From positions 3,789,501-3,853,500 of the forward strand of contig NZ_CP013611.1 in NCBI RefSeq assembly GCF_001482385.1: a stretch of DNA of 64,000 bases, given 5' to 3'. The translations under genes and the position numbers were made by a program. Source of the DNA: Pseudoalteromonas rubra (GTDB taxonomy: Bacteria; Pseudomonadota; Gammaproteobacteria; Enterobacterales; Alteromonadaceae). Every line of letters begins with the position of its first letter. Positions within the stretch are counted from its first letter, which is position 1. This document shows, piece by piece, positions 1 to 9,073 of this stretch. Below the pieces are notes generated by a model. The model made no database searches. It was not told where the DNA came from and saw only the letters and a program-made list of their open reading frames with translations.

Positions 1-34
1 GGTAACAGGGGTTCGAATCCCCTAGGGGACGCCA
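1..34 (+). tRNA. tRNA-Glu (TTC), 3' part only
   Basis: These 34 bases equal the 3' end (variable region, T arm, acceptor strand, CCA) of the four complete tRNA-Glu genes that follow. The window cuts the gene, so its anticodon is not seen here; identity is by match to the neighbours. Confidence 0.93.
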
Positions 35-413
35 CTTACTCAGGTAAGTATCAACTCATATGGTGAGAGTCTAAATAGCCAGTCCTAGTGACAAAAGATT
101 TTGTTAAAGGAAGTTCGGTCTCGCTGGCTCGACTTTCACGCTAACAAAAAATTATTGAAGCGGTGCTTCAATAAGCAAATTTTTTGTCCCCTTCGTCTAG
201 AGGCCTAGGACACCGCCCTTTCACGGCGGTAACAGGGGTTCGAATCCCCTAGGGGACGCCACTTACTTAGGTAAGTATCAAACTCATATGGTGAGAGTCT
301 AAATAGCCAGTCCTAGTGACAAAAGATTTTGTTAAAGGAAGTTCGGTCTCTCTGGCTCGACTTTCACGCTAACAAAAAATTATTGAAGCGGTGCTTCAAT
401 AAGCAAACTTTTT
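35..413 (+). repeat. Duplicated tRNA-Glu spacers with hairpins
   Basis: The spacers 35-185 and 262-413 are almost identical. Both start with a small hairpin (CTTAC, loop TCAG, GTAAG; loop slightly changed in the second) and end with a 10-bp perfect stem, TTATTGAAGC / GCTTCAATAA with loop GGT (152-174 and 380-402), followed by a T run. The shorter spacers 490-557 and 634-709 keep only the first half. The arrangement suggests that the array grew by unequal recombination of a tRNA-plus-spacer unit. The stem plus T run resembles a terminator or an RNase processing signal; which one cannot be told from sequence. Confidence 0.8.
186..261 (+). tRNA. tRNA-Glu (TTC)
   Basis: A 76-nt cloverleaf with encoded CCA. 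The anticodon stem CCGCC/GGCGG encloses a loop with TTC, and the T loop is TTCGAAT. It is identical in sequence to the copies at 414, 558 and 710 and part of one array, probably one transcript with its promoter left of the window. Confidence 0.97.
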
Positions 414-489
414 GTCCCCTTCGTCTAGAGGCCTAGGACACCGCCCTTTCACGGCGGTAACAGGGGTTCGAATCCCCTAGGGGACGCCA
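414..489 (+). tRNA. tRNA-Glu (TTC)
   Basis: Identical 76-nt copy with anticodon TTC and encoded CCA. It is separated from the previous copy by a 152-nt spacer that is nearly the same as the 151-nt spacer before that. Confidence 0.97.
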
Positions 490-557
490 CTTACTCAGGT
501 AAGTATCAAACTCATATGGTGAGAGTCTAAATAGCCAGTCCTAGTGACACATTCAGT

Positions 558-633
558 GTCCCCTTCGTCTAGAGGCCTAGGACACCGCCCTTTCACGGCG
601 GTAACAGGGGTTCGAATCCCCTAGGGGACGCCA
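558..633 (+). tRNA. tRNA-Glu (TTC)
   Basis: Identical 76-nt copy with anticodon TTC and encoded CCA. The spacer before it (68 nt) keeps only the first part of the longer spacers, as if the hairpin half had been deleted. Confidence 0.97.
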
Positions 634-709
634 CTTACTCAGGTAAGTATCAAACTCATATGGTGAGAGTCTAAATAGCCAGTCCTAGTGACACAGGAAC
701 AACACCTGC

Positions 710-785
710 GTCCCCTTCGTCTAGAGGCCTAGGACACCGCCCTTTCACGGCGGTAACAGGGGTTCGAATCCCCTAGGGGACGCCA
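710..785 (+). tRNA. tRNA-Glu (TTC), last of array
   Basis: Identical 76-nt copy with anticodon TTC and encoded CCA. It ends the array and is followed by AT-rich DNA with no strong terminator hairpin that I could see. Confidence 0.97.
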
Positions 786-998
786 TTCTTATCTTTAGTA
801 ATTCCATTGTTTTTAATAATTCATCTTAAAAATATCCCATTAGATTTATTCTCCCATGTTTCTTTATTTTCAATGTTAAAATGAATTTTTTCATATATTT
901 CATTTGCTTGAATTGTTTGATTTAAAACAAAGTTAAGGCTTTATTAACAAGCTCACCTCGGAAAAATGGGTTAGTATCGCGTCTTTTAGGTGAGTATC

Positions 999-2579
999 AT
1001 GGCCAAAAGGTGTACCGATTATACGGATAAAGAAAATGATTATCCGGTCTCTTATAACCTCTTATCTACCACAGATACAAAAGGGCGGATCACATACGCG
1101 AATCAAAGCTTTTGTGACGTTGCTGGCTTCGAATTAGATGAGCTGGAAGGGCAGCAACATAATCTGGTACGTCACCCAACTATGCCCAAAGCCGCATTTA
1201 AAGATCTCTGGCAATTCATCGGGTCAGGCAAGCCCTGGATGGGCATAGTAAAAAATCGCTGTAAAAATGGAGACCATTACTGGGTCAATGCTTATGTGAC
1301 GCCAATCAATGATGAGCTTGGTCAAACTGCCGAGTATCAATCCGTGCGAACCAAGCCCGAGCGGGAGGTGGTGAAACGTGCTGAAAACATTTACCAGCAA
1401 CTTGATAAGGGGATTGGTGCGGCAAAATTGACGCGTTCATCTATGTCTTTGTCAGCTCAAATGATGTTGATCCTGTTGGTGTCCTATGTATTAAGCATGA
1501 TTTTTACCAGCTTACCTGCACCATGGAACTATATCCTGGAGACATTACTACTCGTTGGCGTGCTTACGCTAACTTATCAAAGGTTGTCACCGGTGCGTCG
1601 TTTGAGCAAAAAAGCCAAACTAGTTTACGATAATCCCCTGATGCAAAAAATTTACCTTAATAAAGTGAATGACGTCGCGGCCATTGAGCTGGCATTGCTG
1701 GCACGCGGCTCCGAACTGCGCGCTGTACTGGGCAGGGTTCAGGATGCCAGTCAACTTGTTGACCAGCATGCACAAGCAACTGTGTCAGAATGCCACAGCA
1801 ATACCGAACTATTACAGGAGCAACAAAGTCAAACTCGCTCTTTGGCGACAGCGATGAACGAAATGACCGCTGCGATTTCTGATATTGCGGGCAATACCAG
1901 TGATGCAGCGAACCGCTCTGAAGGGGCTTTGCGCTCAGTATTGGATTCGAACTCTGTGGTGCAGGCCAGTATGCAAACAAACCATGCTTTATGCGAAGAG
2001 TTGAGCCGCACTCAGCGTGATATTGCTGAGCTAAATGAACAAACCGTGCATATTGGGGGAGTGGTGGACGTGATACGTGATATTTCGGAGCAGACTAACT
2101 TGCTAGCTCTGAATGCGGCAATAGAAGCGGCCAGGGCTGGTGAGCAGGGAAGAGGGTTTGCTGTAGTGGCTGATGAAGTAAGGGCATTGGCACAGCGTAC
2201 TCAGGATTCGACCAGAGAGATTGATGACATCGTGGCCGGGCTCAAACAACGGGCTGAGCGCGCTGTAGCGGCGATTCAAAATGGAGTTGAGAAGTCGACT
2301 GAATGCGTAGCCCTGGCTGAGCAAACGAGAGAAAACCTGGCCTCGATAGAGAATATGGTAAAAGATATTTCTGCACTGAATTACGAAATAGCCACTGCGA
2401 CTGACCAAATGTCGGGTGCCAGTAATGAGATCAACGATAAAGCCGTGAATATCTCCGGGCTTGCGAATGCCTCAATGCAAAGTGCAGAGACAACTACAGT
2501 AGCGATGAAAAACACAGAGCAAGCACTGGCCGACCAGGCGGCACTGGTTGATCAGTTTCTGTTGAGGCTAAGTCGTTAG
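999..2579 (+). CDS. PAS-domain methyl-accepting chemotaxis protein (Aer-like)
   Basis: A 526-residue energy or redox sensor of the Aer type that should signal to CheA/CheW. An N-terminal PAS domain (about residues 20-125) opens with a [18 protein letters not shown] strand pattern. A hydrophobic pair of segments follows (about 150-195), then a long methyl-accepting signalling domain with the conserved hairpin tip around residues 363-402 ([19 protein letters not shown]). No periplasmic ligand domain is present, as in Aer. The frame opens at GTG 990, but ATG 999 is preferred because AGGTG at 988-992 lies six bases upstream while GTG 990 has no ribosome site. The PAS domain may bind FAD by family analogy; this is not shown by the sequence. 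Confidence 0.9.
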   Translation: MAKRCTDYTDKENDYPVSYNLLSTTDTKGRITYANQSFCDVAGFELDELEGQQHNLVRHPTMPKAAFKDLWQFIGSGKPWMGIVKNRCKNGDHYWVNAYVTPINDELGQTAEYQSVRTKPEREVVKRAENIYQQLDKGIGAAKLTRSSMSLSAQMMLILLVSYVLSMIFTSLPAPWNYILETLLLVGVLTLTYQRLSPVRRLSKKAKLVYDNPLMQKIYLNKVNDVAAIELALLARGSELRAVLGRVQDASQLVDQHAQATVSECHSNTELLQEQQSQTRSLATAMNEMTAAISDIAGNTSDAANRSEGALRSVLDSNSVVQASMQTNHALCEELSRTQRDIAELNEQTVHIGGVVDVIRDISEQTNLLALNAAIEAARAGEQGRGFAVVADEVRALAQRTQDSTREIDDIVAGLKQRAERAVAAIQNGVEKSTECVALAEQTRENLASIENMVKDISALNYEIATATDQMSGASNEINDKAVNISGLANASMQSAETTTVAMKNTEQALADQAALVDQFLLRLSR

Positions 2580-2590
2580 GCTTTTTGGTG

Positions 2591-2617
2591 ACAGGCGCCA
2601 GGAGCCTGTGTGTTTTT
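2591..2617 (+). terminator. Probable terminator after the chemoreceptor gene
   Basis: Stem ACAGGC (2591-2596) / GCCTGT (2604-2609) with a 7-nt loop, followed by GTGTTTTT. It sits between two convergent genes. Confidence 0.55.
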
Positions 2618-2631
2618 CCCTCTCTGTGAGT

Positions 2632-3315
2632 TTACTTTTTGCCTTTTCTGGATTGTTCTTTCAGGACTTCATTGATGAAGCTCTTGCGTCCATACTGCTG
2701 GGTAATAACACACTTATCGAGCGAAAAGCCGCGCGCGGGACAGTACTCCCGGCCATAGTAGATAATTTGCAAATGGAGGTCGTTCCACTTCTCTCTGGGG
2801 AATAACCTTTTAGCGTCGCGCTCGGTTTGTTCAACACTTTTCCCGCTGCTTAACCCCCAGCGATACATAAGTCTGTGAATATGTGTATCAACGGGGAAGG
2901 CTGGCACATTGAAAGCTTGTGACATAACAACAGAGGCGGTTTTATGGCCAACACCAGGCATAGCTTCAAGGGCCGCTAAATCCTGAGGAACTGCTCCATC
3001 ATGCAATTTAATGATCATATCTGAGAGATGCCAGATCCCTTTGGACTTCATCGGTGATAATCCGCATGGCTTAATTATTTCTTTGATTTCATCAATTGTC
3101 AGTTTCACCATATCATACGGGTTGTCAGCACGGGCAAACAACTTAGGGGTGATTTGGTTTACGCGCTCATCAGTACACTGCGCAGACAGTAAAACAGCGA
3201 TAAGCAAAGTATATGGATCTTTATGATCTAAAGGAATGGGGGGGGCAGGGTACAATTCGTCCAAAATATCTATGATGGCCTGTACTTTTTCTGTCTTTGA
3301 AATCGGTGTATTCAT
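2632..3315 (-). CDS. Endonuclease III-like DNA glycosylase without 4Fe-4S cluster
   Basis: A 227-residue member of the HhH-GPD base-excision repair family, paralogous to the canonical Nth at 12910-13542. The helix-hairpin-helix (MPGVGHKT, 119-126) holds the catalytic lysine K125, and the catalytic aspartate is D143 (PVDTH). The C-terminal iron-sulfur loop is degraded: canonical Nth has C-x6-C-x2-C-x5-C, whereas here C192 and C202 match the first and third ligands and the second and fourth are L199 and Y208. The active site is intact, so it may still be a glycosylase/AP lyase with a different substrate range. The gene starts just after five GATGTTTT repeats, and no Shine-Dalgarno is visible before ATG 3315. 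Confidence 0.85.
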   Translation of the reverse strand: MNTPISKTEKVQAIIDILDELYPAPPIPLDHKDPYTLLIAVLLSAQCTDERVNQITPKLFARADNPYDMVKLTIDEIKEIIKPCGLSPMKSKGIWHLSDMIIKLHDGAVPQDLAALEAMPGVGHKTASVVMSQAFNVPAFPVDTHIHRLMYRWGLSSGKSVEQTERDAKRLFPREKWNDLHLQIIYYGREYCPARGFSLDKCVITQQYGRKSFINEVLKEQSRKGKK

Positions 3316-3318
3316 ATT

Positions 3319-3358
3319 GATGTTTTGATGTTTTGATGTTTTGATGTTTTGATGTTTT
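3319..3358. repeat. Five tandem copies of GATGTTTT
   Basis: Exactly five 8-bp units lie between the AraC-family gene stop (which overlaps the last base) and the ATG of the endonuclease III-like gene. On the coding strand they read AAAACATC and fill the whole 5' leader, where a ribosome site would be expected. Copy-number change would alter the leader length by 8 bp. Confidence 0.95.
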
Positions 3359-4404
3359 TAGGTTGTAAGTTGTTGCTTGCGATACTGCCCAGGTGTGCAA
3401 CCTGCAAACTCCTTAAATGCGCGTGTAAAGGGCGCGGCAGAAGCAAAGCCACTTTCAATCCCAACAACCAGTACAGGCCAGTCACTTTTATCTGGTGCAC
3501 TTAATATCGTTTTGGCATGTTCAATACGCATCTGGTTAACGTAATGATTAAAGTTTTTGGCATTGAAATGGTTGAGCATAATCGTGCGAATTCGATATTC
3601 GGGAACATCTAACTCCCGGGCAATATCAGCAACTCGCAAACTTGGCTCTAAATAGCGTTTTTCTTTAACCAACAAAGCATGTATTTGATGAGCAAGCGCA
3701 TTTTCTTCCTGAACAGACGAATCAGTACGTTTTACTTTTTGATCAAACTGTTGCTGACGGTATCGGATCAATCCTTGTGTGCTGATTAATATCAATATAT
3801 AGGCAAACGCAACAAGCCAGTCTCGTCCCTCTCCAGCCAGTAAATCAGCTGGCAGTGCAGCTGCAAATAGCATGACACTGGCACAGCTAATCACAAATGA
3901 GGTGAGGAAAATTCCAGCCATTTTACGGTATATGGCTATGGTACTTTGCAAGACTCGGTAGCCTTCCCAAAAAGCGAGAATGAGCATACCAGAAGATAAT
4001 AAGGCAATGGCTTCCGATAAAACGGTTGTTAGCGCAGGGAGCCAATCGTTATCCAGCAGCCACATTTTCTCAGAAAAGCGCAGCAGGTGCCGTAATATCA
4101 GGCATACCCCTAGTAAGCCGACGAAAAGGAGGTGATGACGATTGATTGGGTTCGTTTTACGGAAAAAAGCGCGGGAAAATAACCAGTAACCGCTGCAGGT
4201 AGCAAAACCGAAAACACCTATCAGGTGGTGATAAGGGGCCCAATAATTACCTGCCAGTTTATAGCCAAGGTGCATAGACGAGGAGGCGCAAAACAGGGCA
4301 AAAACTATATGCAATACATGGCTTCTTCGCAGATGATAATGAATCGCAGCTAATACCAGACTAAGTAAAATAACAAATAGTTGCGCGATGCTCAGCAGGT
4401 CCAA
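3358..4404 (-). CDS. Membrane-anchored AraC-family transcriptional regulator
   Basis: A 348-residue protein. About the first 220 residues form some seven hydrophobic helices, and the last 110 residues form the AraC double helix-turn-helix, with the signatures LRVADIARELDVPEYRIR and VGIESGFASAAPFTRAFKE followed by the family-typical TPGQYR end. Regulators of this layout bind DNA from the cytoplasmic face of the inner membrane; the signal and targets are unknown. The downstream gene, the endonuclease III paralogue, is on the same strand and 42 bp away, so the two may be co-transcribed. Confidence 0.85.
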   Translation of the reverse strand: MDLLSIAQLFVILLSLVLAAIHYHLRRSHVLHIVFALFCASSSMHLGYKLAGNYWAPYHHLIGVFGFATCSGYWLFSRAFFRKTNPINRHHLLFVGLLGVCLILRHLLRFSEKMWLLDNDWLPALTTVLSEAIALLSSGMLILAFWEGYRVLQSTIAIYRKMAGIFLTSFVISCASVMLFAAALPADLLAGEGRDWLVAFAYILILISTQGLIRYRQQQFDQKVKRTDSSVQEENALAHQIHALLVKEKRYLEPSLRVADIARELDVPEYRIRTIMLNHFNAKNFNHYVNQMRIEHAKTILSAPDKSDWPVLVVGIESGFASAAPFTRAFKEFAGCTPGQYRKQQLTT

Positions 4405-4566
4405 TGTTTACTCCCCCTATTCCTGCTGTGATTCTACATTAATTCCAATGTTTTTCGAGAATCTTCTTATTTTTCGTCCTTTCGTGCATCGATTTTCAAA
4501 TTCGATCTTCCTTGAACTCGCATGCATGGCAGCATAGAGGTGAATTCTAGAAAACGAGGTGTTGCC

Positions 4567-5082
4567 ATGCAAAATAATTCATCCACAGAGAGTAAATCTA
4601 ATAACATAAACAATAAAATTAACAGCATGTGTGATTTTATAGAAAAGGACGCTCCGTTTGTACCGTTGTGGAAAACTTGGGGGCTTAGGATCATTTTTGC
4701 TGCAATGGTCATTGTATTGGGGTCAAAGCAATTGAACTACATACTGGAGGGAGCTTCTGAGTGGAACAACTGGAGAGGACTAGGACATTCGATGTTGGTA
4801 ACGTTGGCTGTATTGGCAATTGGAGGTGTTTTTCGCCCTTTAGCCTTTTTACCTATTATGATCTATGAAATTGCCTGGAAACTCGTTTGGCTGACTGTTG
4901 TCGCTTTGCCACCATTTCTCGCAGGTCAGGATGTTCCGGGTATCGTAAACGCAAAATCATCAATGATTGGTATATGTGTATTGATTGTTTTGATCCCATG
5001 GAAGTATATCTGGTGGAGATACGTTACTCTGCCTATTGAGCCATGGAGACGCAAGAAGCAAATTAATGATAAGAACTCATAG
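4567..5082 (+). CDS. Small multi-pass membrane protein, function unknown
   Basis: 171 residues with about four hydrophobic segments (near residues 37-55, 70-95, 98-120 and 133-152), a polar Asn/Ser-rich N terminus and a basic C terminus. The open frame begins at 4522, but ATG 4567 is chosen because GAGGT at 4556-4560 lies six bases before it. I do not recognise the family. It is transcribed away from the AraC-family gene, so the two share an upstream region and the regulator may control it. Confidence 0.7.
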   Translation: MQNNSSTESKSNNINNKINSMCDFIEKDAPFVPLWKTWGLRIIFAAMVIVLGSKQLNYILEGASEWNNWRGLGHSMLVTLAVLAIGGVFRPLAFLPIMIYEIAWKLVWLTVVALPPFLAGQDVPGIVNAKSSMIGICVLIVLIPWKYIWWRYVTLPIEPWRRKKQINDKNS

Positions 5083-5557
5083 CAGAATAAGTCAGCAAAA
5101 CCGGAGATATCGAGGTGGTACGTATAACTGTCCCCACGATGTTTCCGGGTGCTATAGGGCAACGGAGATAGAATGAATAGTCGCTGGGCTAATAGTGAGC
5201 AAAGATCGTGACAGGCTTTGGGCGAACAACAACCTTATTTGTTGAAACTGACAGAGGCCTTCAACAATACAATGACCATACGAAGGAGTTCGGGAAAGCG
5301 GTTTGGCATAGCAAGTTTTGATTAAAAAGCGATGACACTTTGGTACCTCTATTCCTGCTTCTCTTCCTCGGCTGCCACGCTCTTGTTCACACAGTGCGAT
5401 CCTTTGAGATTTGGCGTACCCTCAAGCACAGGGGGGCCAGCCGAACTATTGTTAGAGTAGATCCTGTGAGGTGAAATTCTTGCTTTAAAAGCATAGTCAT
5501 TTCGTACTTTAGAACTATACTCACGTTATGCAATCACCCGCCTCTTCTTAGATATCT
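5083..5557. other. Intergenic region, no gene seen
   Basis: 475 bases without a convincing coding frame, tRNA or strong terminator. Stop codons interrupt all frames. It probably contains the promoter of the hybrid kinase gene, but I could not fix its boxes. Confidence 0.5.
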
Positions 5558-7882
5558 ATGGATGAAAAAAAGGCTTACCTGCTTAGCGGACAAACATCTT
5601 CGCTGAACTTAGAGTCAGCCAGATATGCACTTGATAAACACTCGCTGGTATCGGTAACCGATTTAGAGGGGGTTATTGTTTACGTTAACGATTTGTTTTG
5701 TCAGGTTAGTGGTTATTCGAAAGAAGAAATCCTGGGGAAAAAACACAATATCTTAAACTCGGGTGCGCAAACCAAGGCTTACTGGAAAGCCATGCATGAC
5801 AGAGTGCTGTCAGGACACGTTTGGCATGATGAAGTAAGAAACCGCGCGAAAGACGGGCATTATTACTGGGTAGACACCACGATTGTGCCCAACTTTGATA
5901 GTAACAAACAAGTTATCGGTTTTACTTCGATAAGAACTGATATTTCGAAGCAAAAAGAAACGATAGAACAGCTCGAAATCGCAAAGCTACAGGCGGAAGC
6001 TGCTAAATTTGCGTTAGATCAGCACTCATTGGTTCCTATGGCTGACATCGATGGAAAAATTAGCTATGTCAATGAGCAGTTCGTCAGGGTAAGCGGCTAT
6101 TCACGCGAAGAGTTAATAGGCAGAAAGCACAGTATTTTAAATTCAGGAAACCAACCCAAGTCCTACTGGCAAAAAATGCATGGAACCGTGTTATCCGGTC
6201 AGGTATGGCAAGACGAAGTCAAAAACCGAGCGAAAAACGGACAGTTTTATTGGGTAGATACAACCATAGTACCCAATTATAACTCGAAAAATGAGGTGGT
6301 TGGCTTTACCTCGATACGGACAGACATCACGCATCAAAAAGAACATTTAGAACAAATTGCTATTGCTAAACAGCAGGCTGAGGCCGCGAAGTTTGCGCTA
6401 GACCAGCATTCACTAGTATCTATTGCAGATATTCAGGGAAATATCACCTACGTCAACAAACAATTTGAAAAGATAAGCGGGTATACCAAAGAGGAGCTCT
6501 TAGGGCGAAAACATAATATTTTAAATTCAGGTAATCAACCCAAATCCTACTGGCAAAAAATGCACGGAACCGTTTTGGCGGGGAATGTATGGCATGATGA
6601 GGTAAAAAACCGTGCAAAAGATGGCACATTTTACTGGGTTGATACAACAATTGTTCCAAACTTAAATACTCGTAATGAAGTGGTAGGGTTCACTTCAATT
6701 AGAACAGATATAACACAGCAAAAGGAAAACATTGAACGTTTAGCCAAAGCTAAAAAAGAGGCCGATGCGGCTAACCAAGCCAAAAAAGATTTCCTGGCGA
6801 ATATGAGTCACGAAATTCGCACGCCAATGAACGGAGTGTATGCCTCTTTACAGTTATTAAGTCGCAACGAAATGCCATTTGAGCAGAGGGAATTAGTTAA
6901 TCAATCATTGTTTTCATGTGAGTGTTTGCTAACTATCATCAACGATATTCTGGACTTTTCTAAAATTGAATCAGGCGAGCTAAAAATTGAGCAAATCACT
7001 TTTAGTATGCGCAATACCATAGAGTCGGTTTTAAGCGATGTCATGCCAACTGTAAACAAAGATAAGGTGGAGCTCACCTTTTCTTATGCTGATAATTTAT
7101 GGGATACCTGGTTAGGTGACCCAGTTAGAGTCAAACAAGTTATCCTGAATATTGTATCTAATGCTGTGAAGTTTACAGAAAGTGGTGAAATATCAATTTA
7201 TGCAGCGCCCGAAGAGGTTAACAATGGCGGTTCAGGTATTTCGGTTGTGATAAAAGATACGGGCATAGGCATGTCGCAACAGATGATAGATAATTTGTTC
7301 CAGAGGTTTTCTCAGGCCGACAACTCTACTACCAGAAAGTACGGCGGTACGGGGCTCGGAATGTCTATTACCCAATCTCTGGTGGCTCAAATGGGCGGAA
7401 AGTTATTGGTAGCAAGTAAGGAAAGGGTTGGTACTGAATTTCGGGTGTTTTTACCGCTTAAAAAAAGTGAAGAGCGAACAGTGGTGCACAGTAACCCGAC
7501 ACTTGTGAAGTGCCCCAACCTGGAAAATAAAACGGTTCTGGTTGCCGATGATAATACTATTAATCGAGTTATCATTAAAAAGGCGCTCGCTCCTAGTAAA
7601 GCGAATGTCATTGAAGTAGAAAATGGCGAGTTAGCGATGGATATGGCCCTTAAGCACGGTCCTGATATTGTGTTGATGGATATTCAAATGCCGGTGATGG
7701 ATGGCATTACAGCTTTTAGGATGTTAAGGCAAAAAAGCTTCAATGCCCCCATTGTTGCTTTCACAGCTAATGTATTAAAACATGACGTTGAAAGATACCT
7801 TGATGAAGGCTTTAGTGCATGTATTTCTAAGCCGCTTGATATAGATGCTTTTTATAAGGTCATTACAACGTTCTTTGAATAA
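5558..7882 (+). CDS. Hybrid sensor histidine kinase with three tandem PAS domains
   Basis: 774 residues. Three PAS-PAC modules of about 127 residues (roughly 20-145, 147-272 and 274-399) are close copies of each other; blocks such as HNILNSGNQPKSYWQKMH and the FYWVDTTIVPN element recur. A HisKA domain follows with phospho-accepting histidine in SHEIRTPMN (about 418), then an HATPase domain with N box, DTGIGM and GGTGLGMS, and a receiver domain with the phospho-acceptor in VLMDIQMPVMDG (about 706). There are no membrane segments, so it is a cytoplasmic sensor. It lacks an Hpt domain; an Hpt-like fragment lies 360 bp downstream. The start codon lacks a clear ribosome site. Confidence 0.93.
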   Translation: MDEKKAYLLSGQTSSLNLESARYALDKHSLVSVTDLEGVIVYVNDLFCQVSGYSKEEILGKKHNILNSGAQTKAYWKAMHDRVLSGHVWHDEVRNRAKDGHYYWVDTTIVPNFDSNKQVIGFTSIRTDISKQKETIEQLEIAKLQAEAAKFALDQHSLVPMADIDGKISYVNEQFVRVSGYSREELIGRKHSILNSGNQPKSYWQKMHGTVLSGQVWQDEVKNRAKNGQFYWVDTTIVPNYNSKNEVVGFTSIRTDITHQKEHLEQIAIAKQQAEAAKFALDQHSLVSIADIQGNITYVNKQFEKISGYTKEELLGRKHNILNSGNQPKSYWQKMHGTVLAGNVWHDEVKNRAKDGTFYWVDTTIVPNLNTRNEVVGFTSIRTDITQQKENIERLAKAKKEADAANQAKKDFLANMSHEIRTPMNGVYASLQLLSRNEMPFEQRELVNQSLFSCECLLTIINDILDFSKIESGELKIEQITFSMRNTIESVLSDVMPTVNKDKVELTFSYADNLWDTWLGDPVRVKQVILNIVSNAVKFTESGEISIYAAPEEVNNGGSGISVVIKDTGIGMSQQMIDNLFQRFSQADNSTTRKYGGTGLGMSITQSLVAQMGGKLLVASKERVGTEFRVFLPLKKSEERTVVHSNPTLVKCPNLENKTVLVADDNTINRVIIKKALAPSKANVIEVENGELAMDMALKHGPDIVLMDIQMPVMDGITAFRMLRQKSFNAPIVAFTANVLKHDVERYLDEGFSACISKPLDIDAFYKVITTFFE

Positions 7883-8526
7883 AATTCAGTGTAAACAACT
7901 TTCACTTTGATGTAGACGCCCATGCTTATGAAGTCTGTGCACTAAAGAGCTTTAACTTTTAGTCGAATGCTAATTGATAATAAAAATGAGTGTAGAGTAA
8001 ATGATTATACCTCGAGCCTGGCGTCCGCTTTCCTGATTACAGGAGGTGGCTCTACATCCTTTAATATGATGTTGAAATGATATAGGTATTTTGAATACTT
8101 CCGAGTCGTATTCTAGCTAAATTTTTGATAAATCAATGCCATAGTCTCCCGGTGGGGCTTGTTTGTTTCTGGTCGTATGTCACCTGTTTTATGGTCACAT
8201 CTGTTTGACTAGCGTGCTCGTATCCATCGACGAGGTGATCCGGAGGGAGTGAGAAATACAATGGGCGTTTCAGCGCCCTGGAGCTTCTGGGCGCAATCAG
8301 TTCAGACAAAGCCCTGCTGCGACAAGTGCTGATCCAGTTCATAAGGGATGAAAGCACGGTGATTCAGGCAAAAATAACTTTGCTAAATTATCATATGTCC
8401 TGGCAAATGAGCTACGTATCGACTGACGTTGTCTTAGCCTGTAGTGCAAAACTCTATTAACTTACTTAGGCGACATGATATCGCGCTGAAATAAATTTTA
8501 TCAAGAGACCCTTTTATGTATCGCTT
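7883..8526. other. Intergenic region with gene debris
   Basis: Apart from the Hpt-like fragment and the Zur operator described separately, I see no intact gene. Stops occur in every frame. Confidence 0.5.
8239..8460 (+). pseudogene. Fragment resembling the first part of an Hpt domain
   Basis: An open stretch of 73 codons directly after TGA 8236 and ending at TAA 8458. Its middle reads SALELLGAISSDKALLRQVL and continues IQFIRDESTVIQAKITLL. This matches the usual start of histidine phosphotransfer domains (AL..LGGD..L...L...F..D....), but the following part lacks the HxLKG motif carrying the phosphorylated histidine. There is no obvious start codon or ribosome site. I take it as the remains of an Hpt module once belonging to the upstream hybrid kinase or a relative; the assignment is by pattern only. 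Confidence 0.4.
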
Positions 8527-8541
8527 TGTTATAATATAACA
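8527..8541. promoter_or_regulatory. Zur operator (zinc-uptake repressor box)
   Basis: The perfect 15-bp palindrome TGTTATAATATAACA matches the gammaproteobacterial Zur box core (GTTATANTATAAC). It lies 33 bp before the start codon of the DksA paralogue and contains a TATAAT -10 element, so bound Zur would block transcription when zinc is plentiful. Confidence 0.88.
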
Positions 8542-8574
8542 TTGTCAAGTTCAATGTTCTGACAAGGCACCTTT

Positions 8575-9018
8575 ATGCAAGCACTTAATTCCACTCCCTC
8601 AACGCTCACAACTGAGCAAATTCTGGCAGCACCTGAATCCGATTATATGAATGCCGAACAATTGGCATTTTTCAGACAATATCTGATTGAGTTACATGAC
8701 TCTACCAGAGCGCGTATTCGCGACACCAAAGCACAAATAATGGATCCGCCTGAATTGGTTGATTTGAGTGACAGAGCATCATGGGAGGAGCAATGCATGA
8801 TCCTGATGCGCATTGTTGACCGTGAGCAAAAGCTGTTACCTAAAATTCAGCAGGCGCTGGAGCGGATCCGACTCAATGAGTATGGCTATTGTCAGGAAAC
8901 GGGTGAGCCGATCGGCATTGCCCGCTTACTGGCAAGGCCCACGGCTGAATTATGCGCTGACGTAAAACTGTGTTCTGAACTGAAAGAGCACATGTACGTT
9001 AAAGACAGAGATGCCTGA
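8575..9018 (+). CDS. DksA-like RNA polymerase-binding protein with degenerate zinc finger (DksA2 type)
   Basis: 147 residues. The fold and C-terminal globular motif of DksA/TraR are clear (GYCQETGEPIGIARL, then ARPTAELCADVK). Of the four zinc-binding cysteines only C106 and C127 remain; the partners are T109 and V130. This is the pattern of zinc-independent DksA paralogues such as P. aeruginosa DksA2, which replace DksA in transcription control with ppGpp when zinc is scarce. The coiled-coil region (about 30-100) carries the acidic tip. The Zur box upstream and the COG0523 GTPase 55 bp downstream support a zinc-starvation operon. The main dksA gene is not in this window. Confidence 0.9.
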   Translation: MQALNSTPSTLTTEQILAAPESDYMNAEQLAFFRQYLIELHDSTRARIRDTKAQIMDPPELVDLSDRASWEEQCMILMRIVDREQKLLPKIQQALERIRLNEYGYCQETGEPIGIARLLARPTAELCADVKLCSELKEHMYVKDRDA

Positions 9019-9073
9019 CAGAACTAGAACCCACACAAATCTACCGTCAAAAACTGTGTAAGGTAATCAAGCA

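Noticed and set aside
1..785. Regular repeats that could suggest a CRISPR array
   Set aside because: The repeated units are complete tRNA-Glu genes and their duplicated spacers; the spacers are not unique and no cas genes are present.
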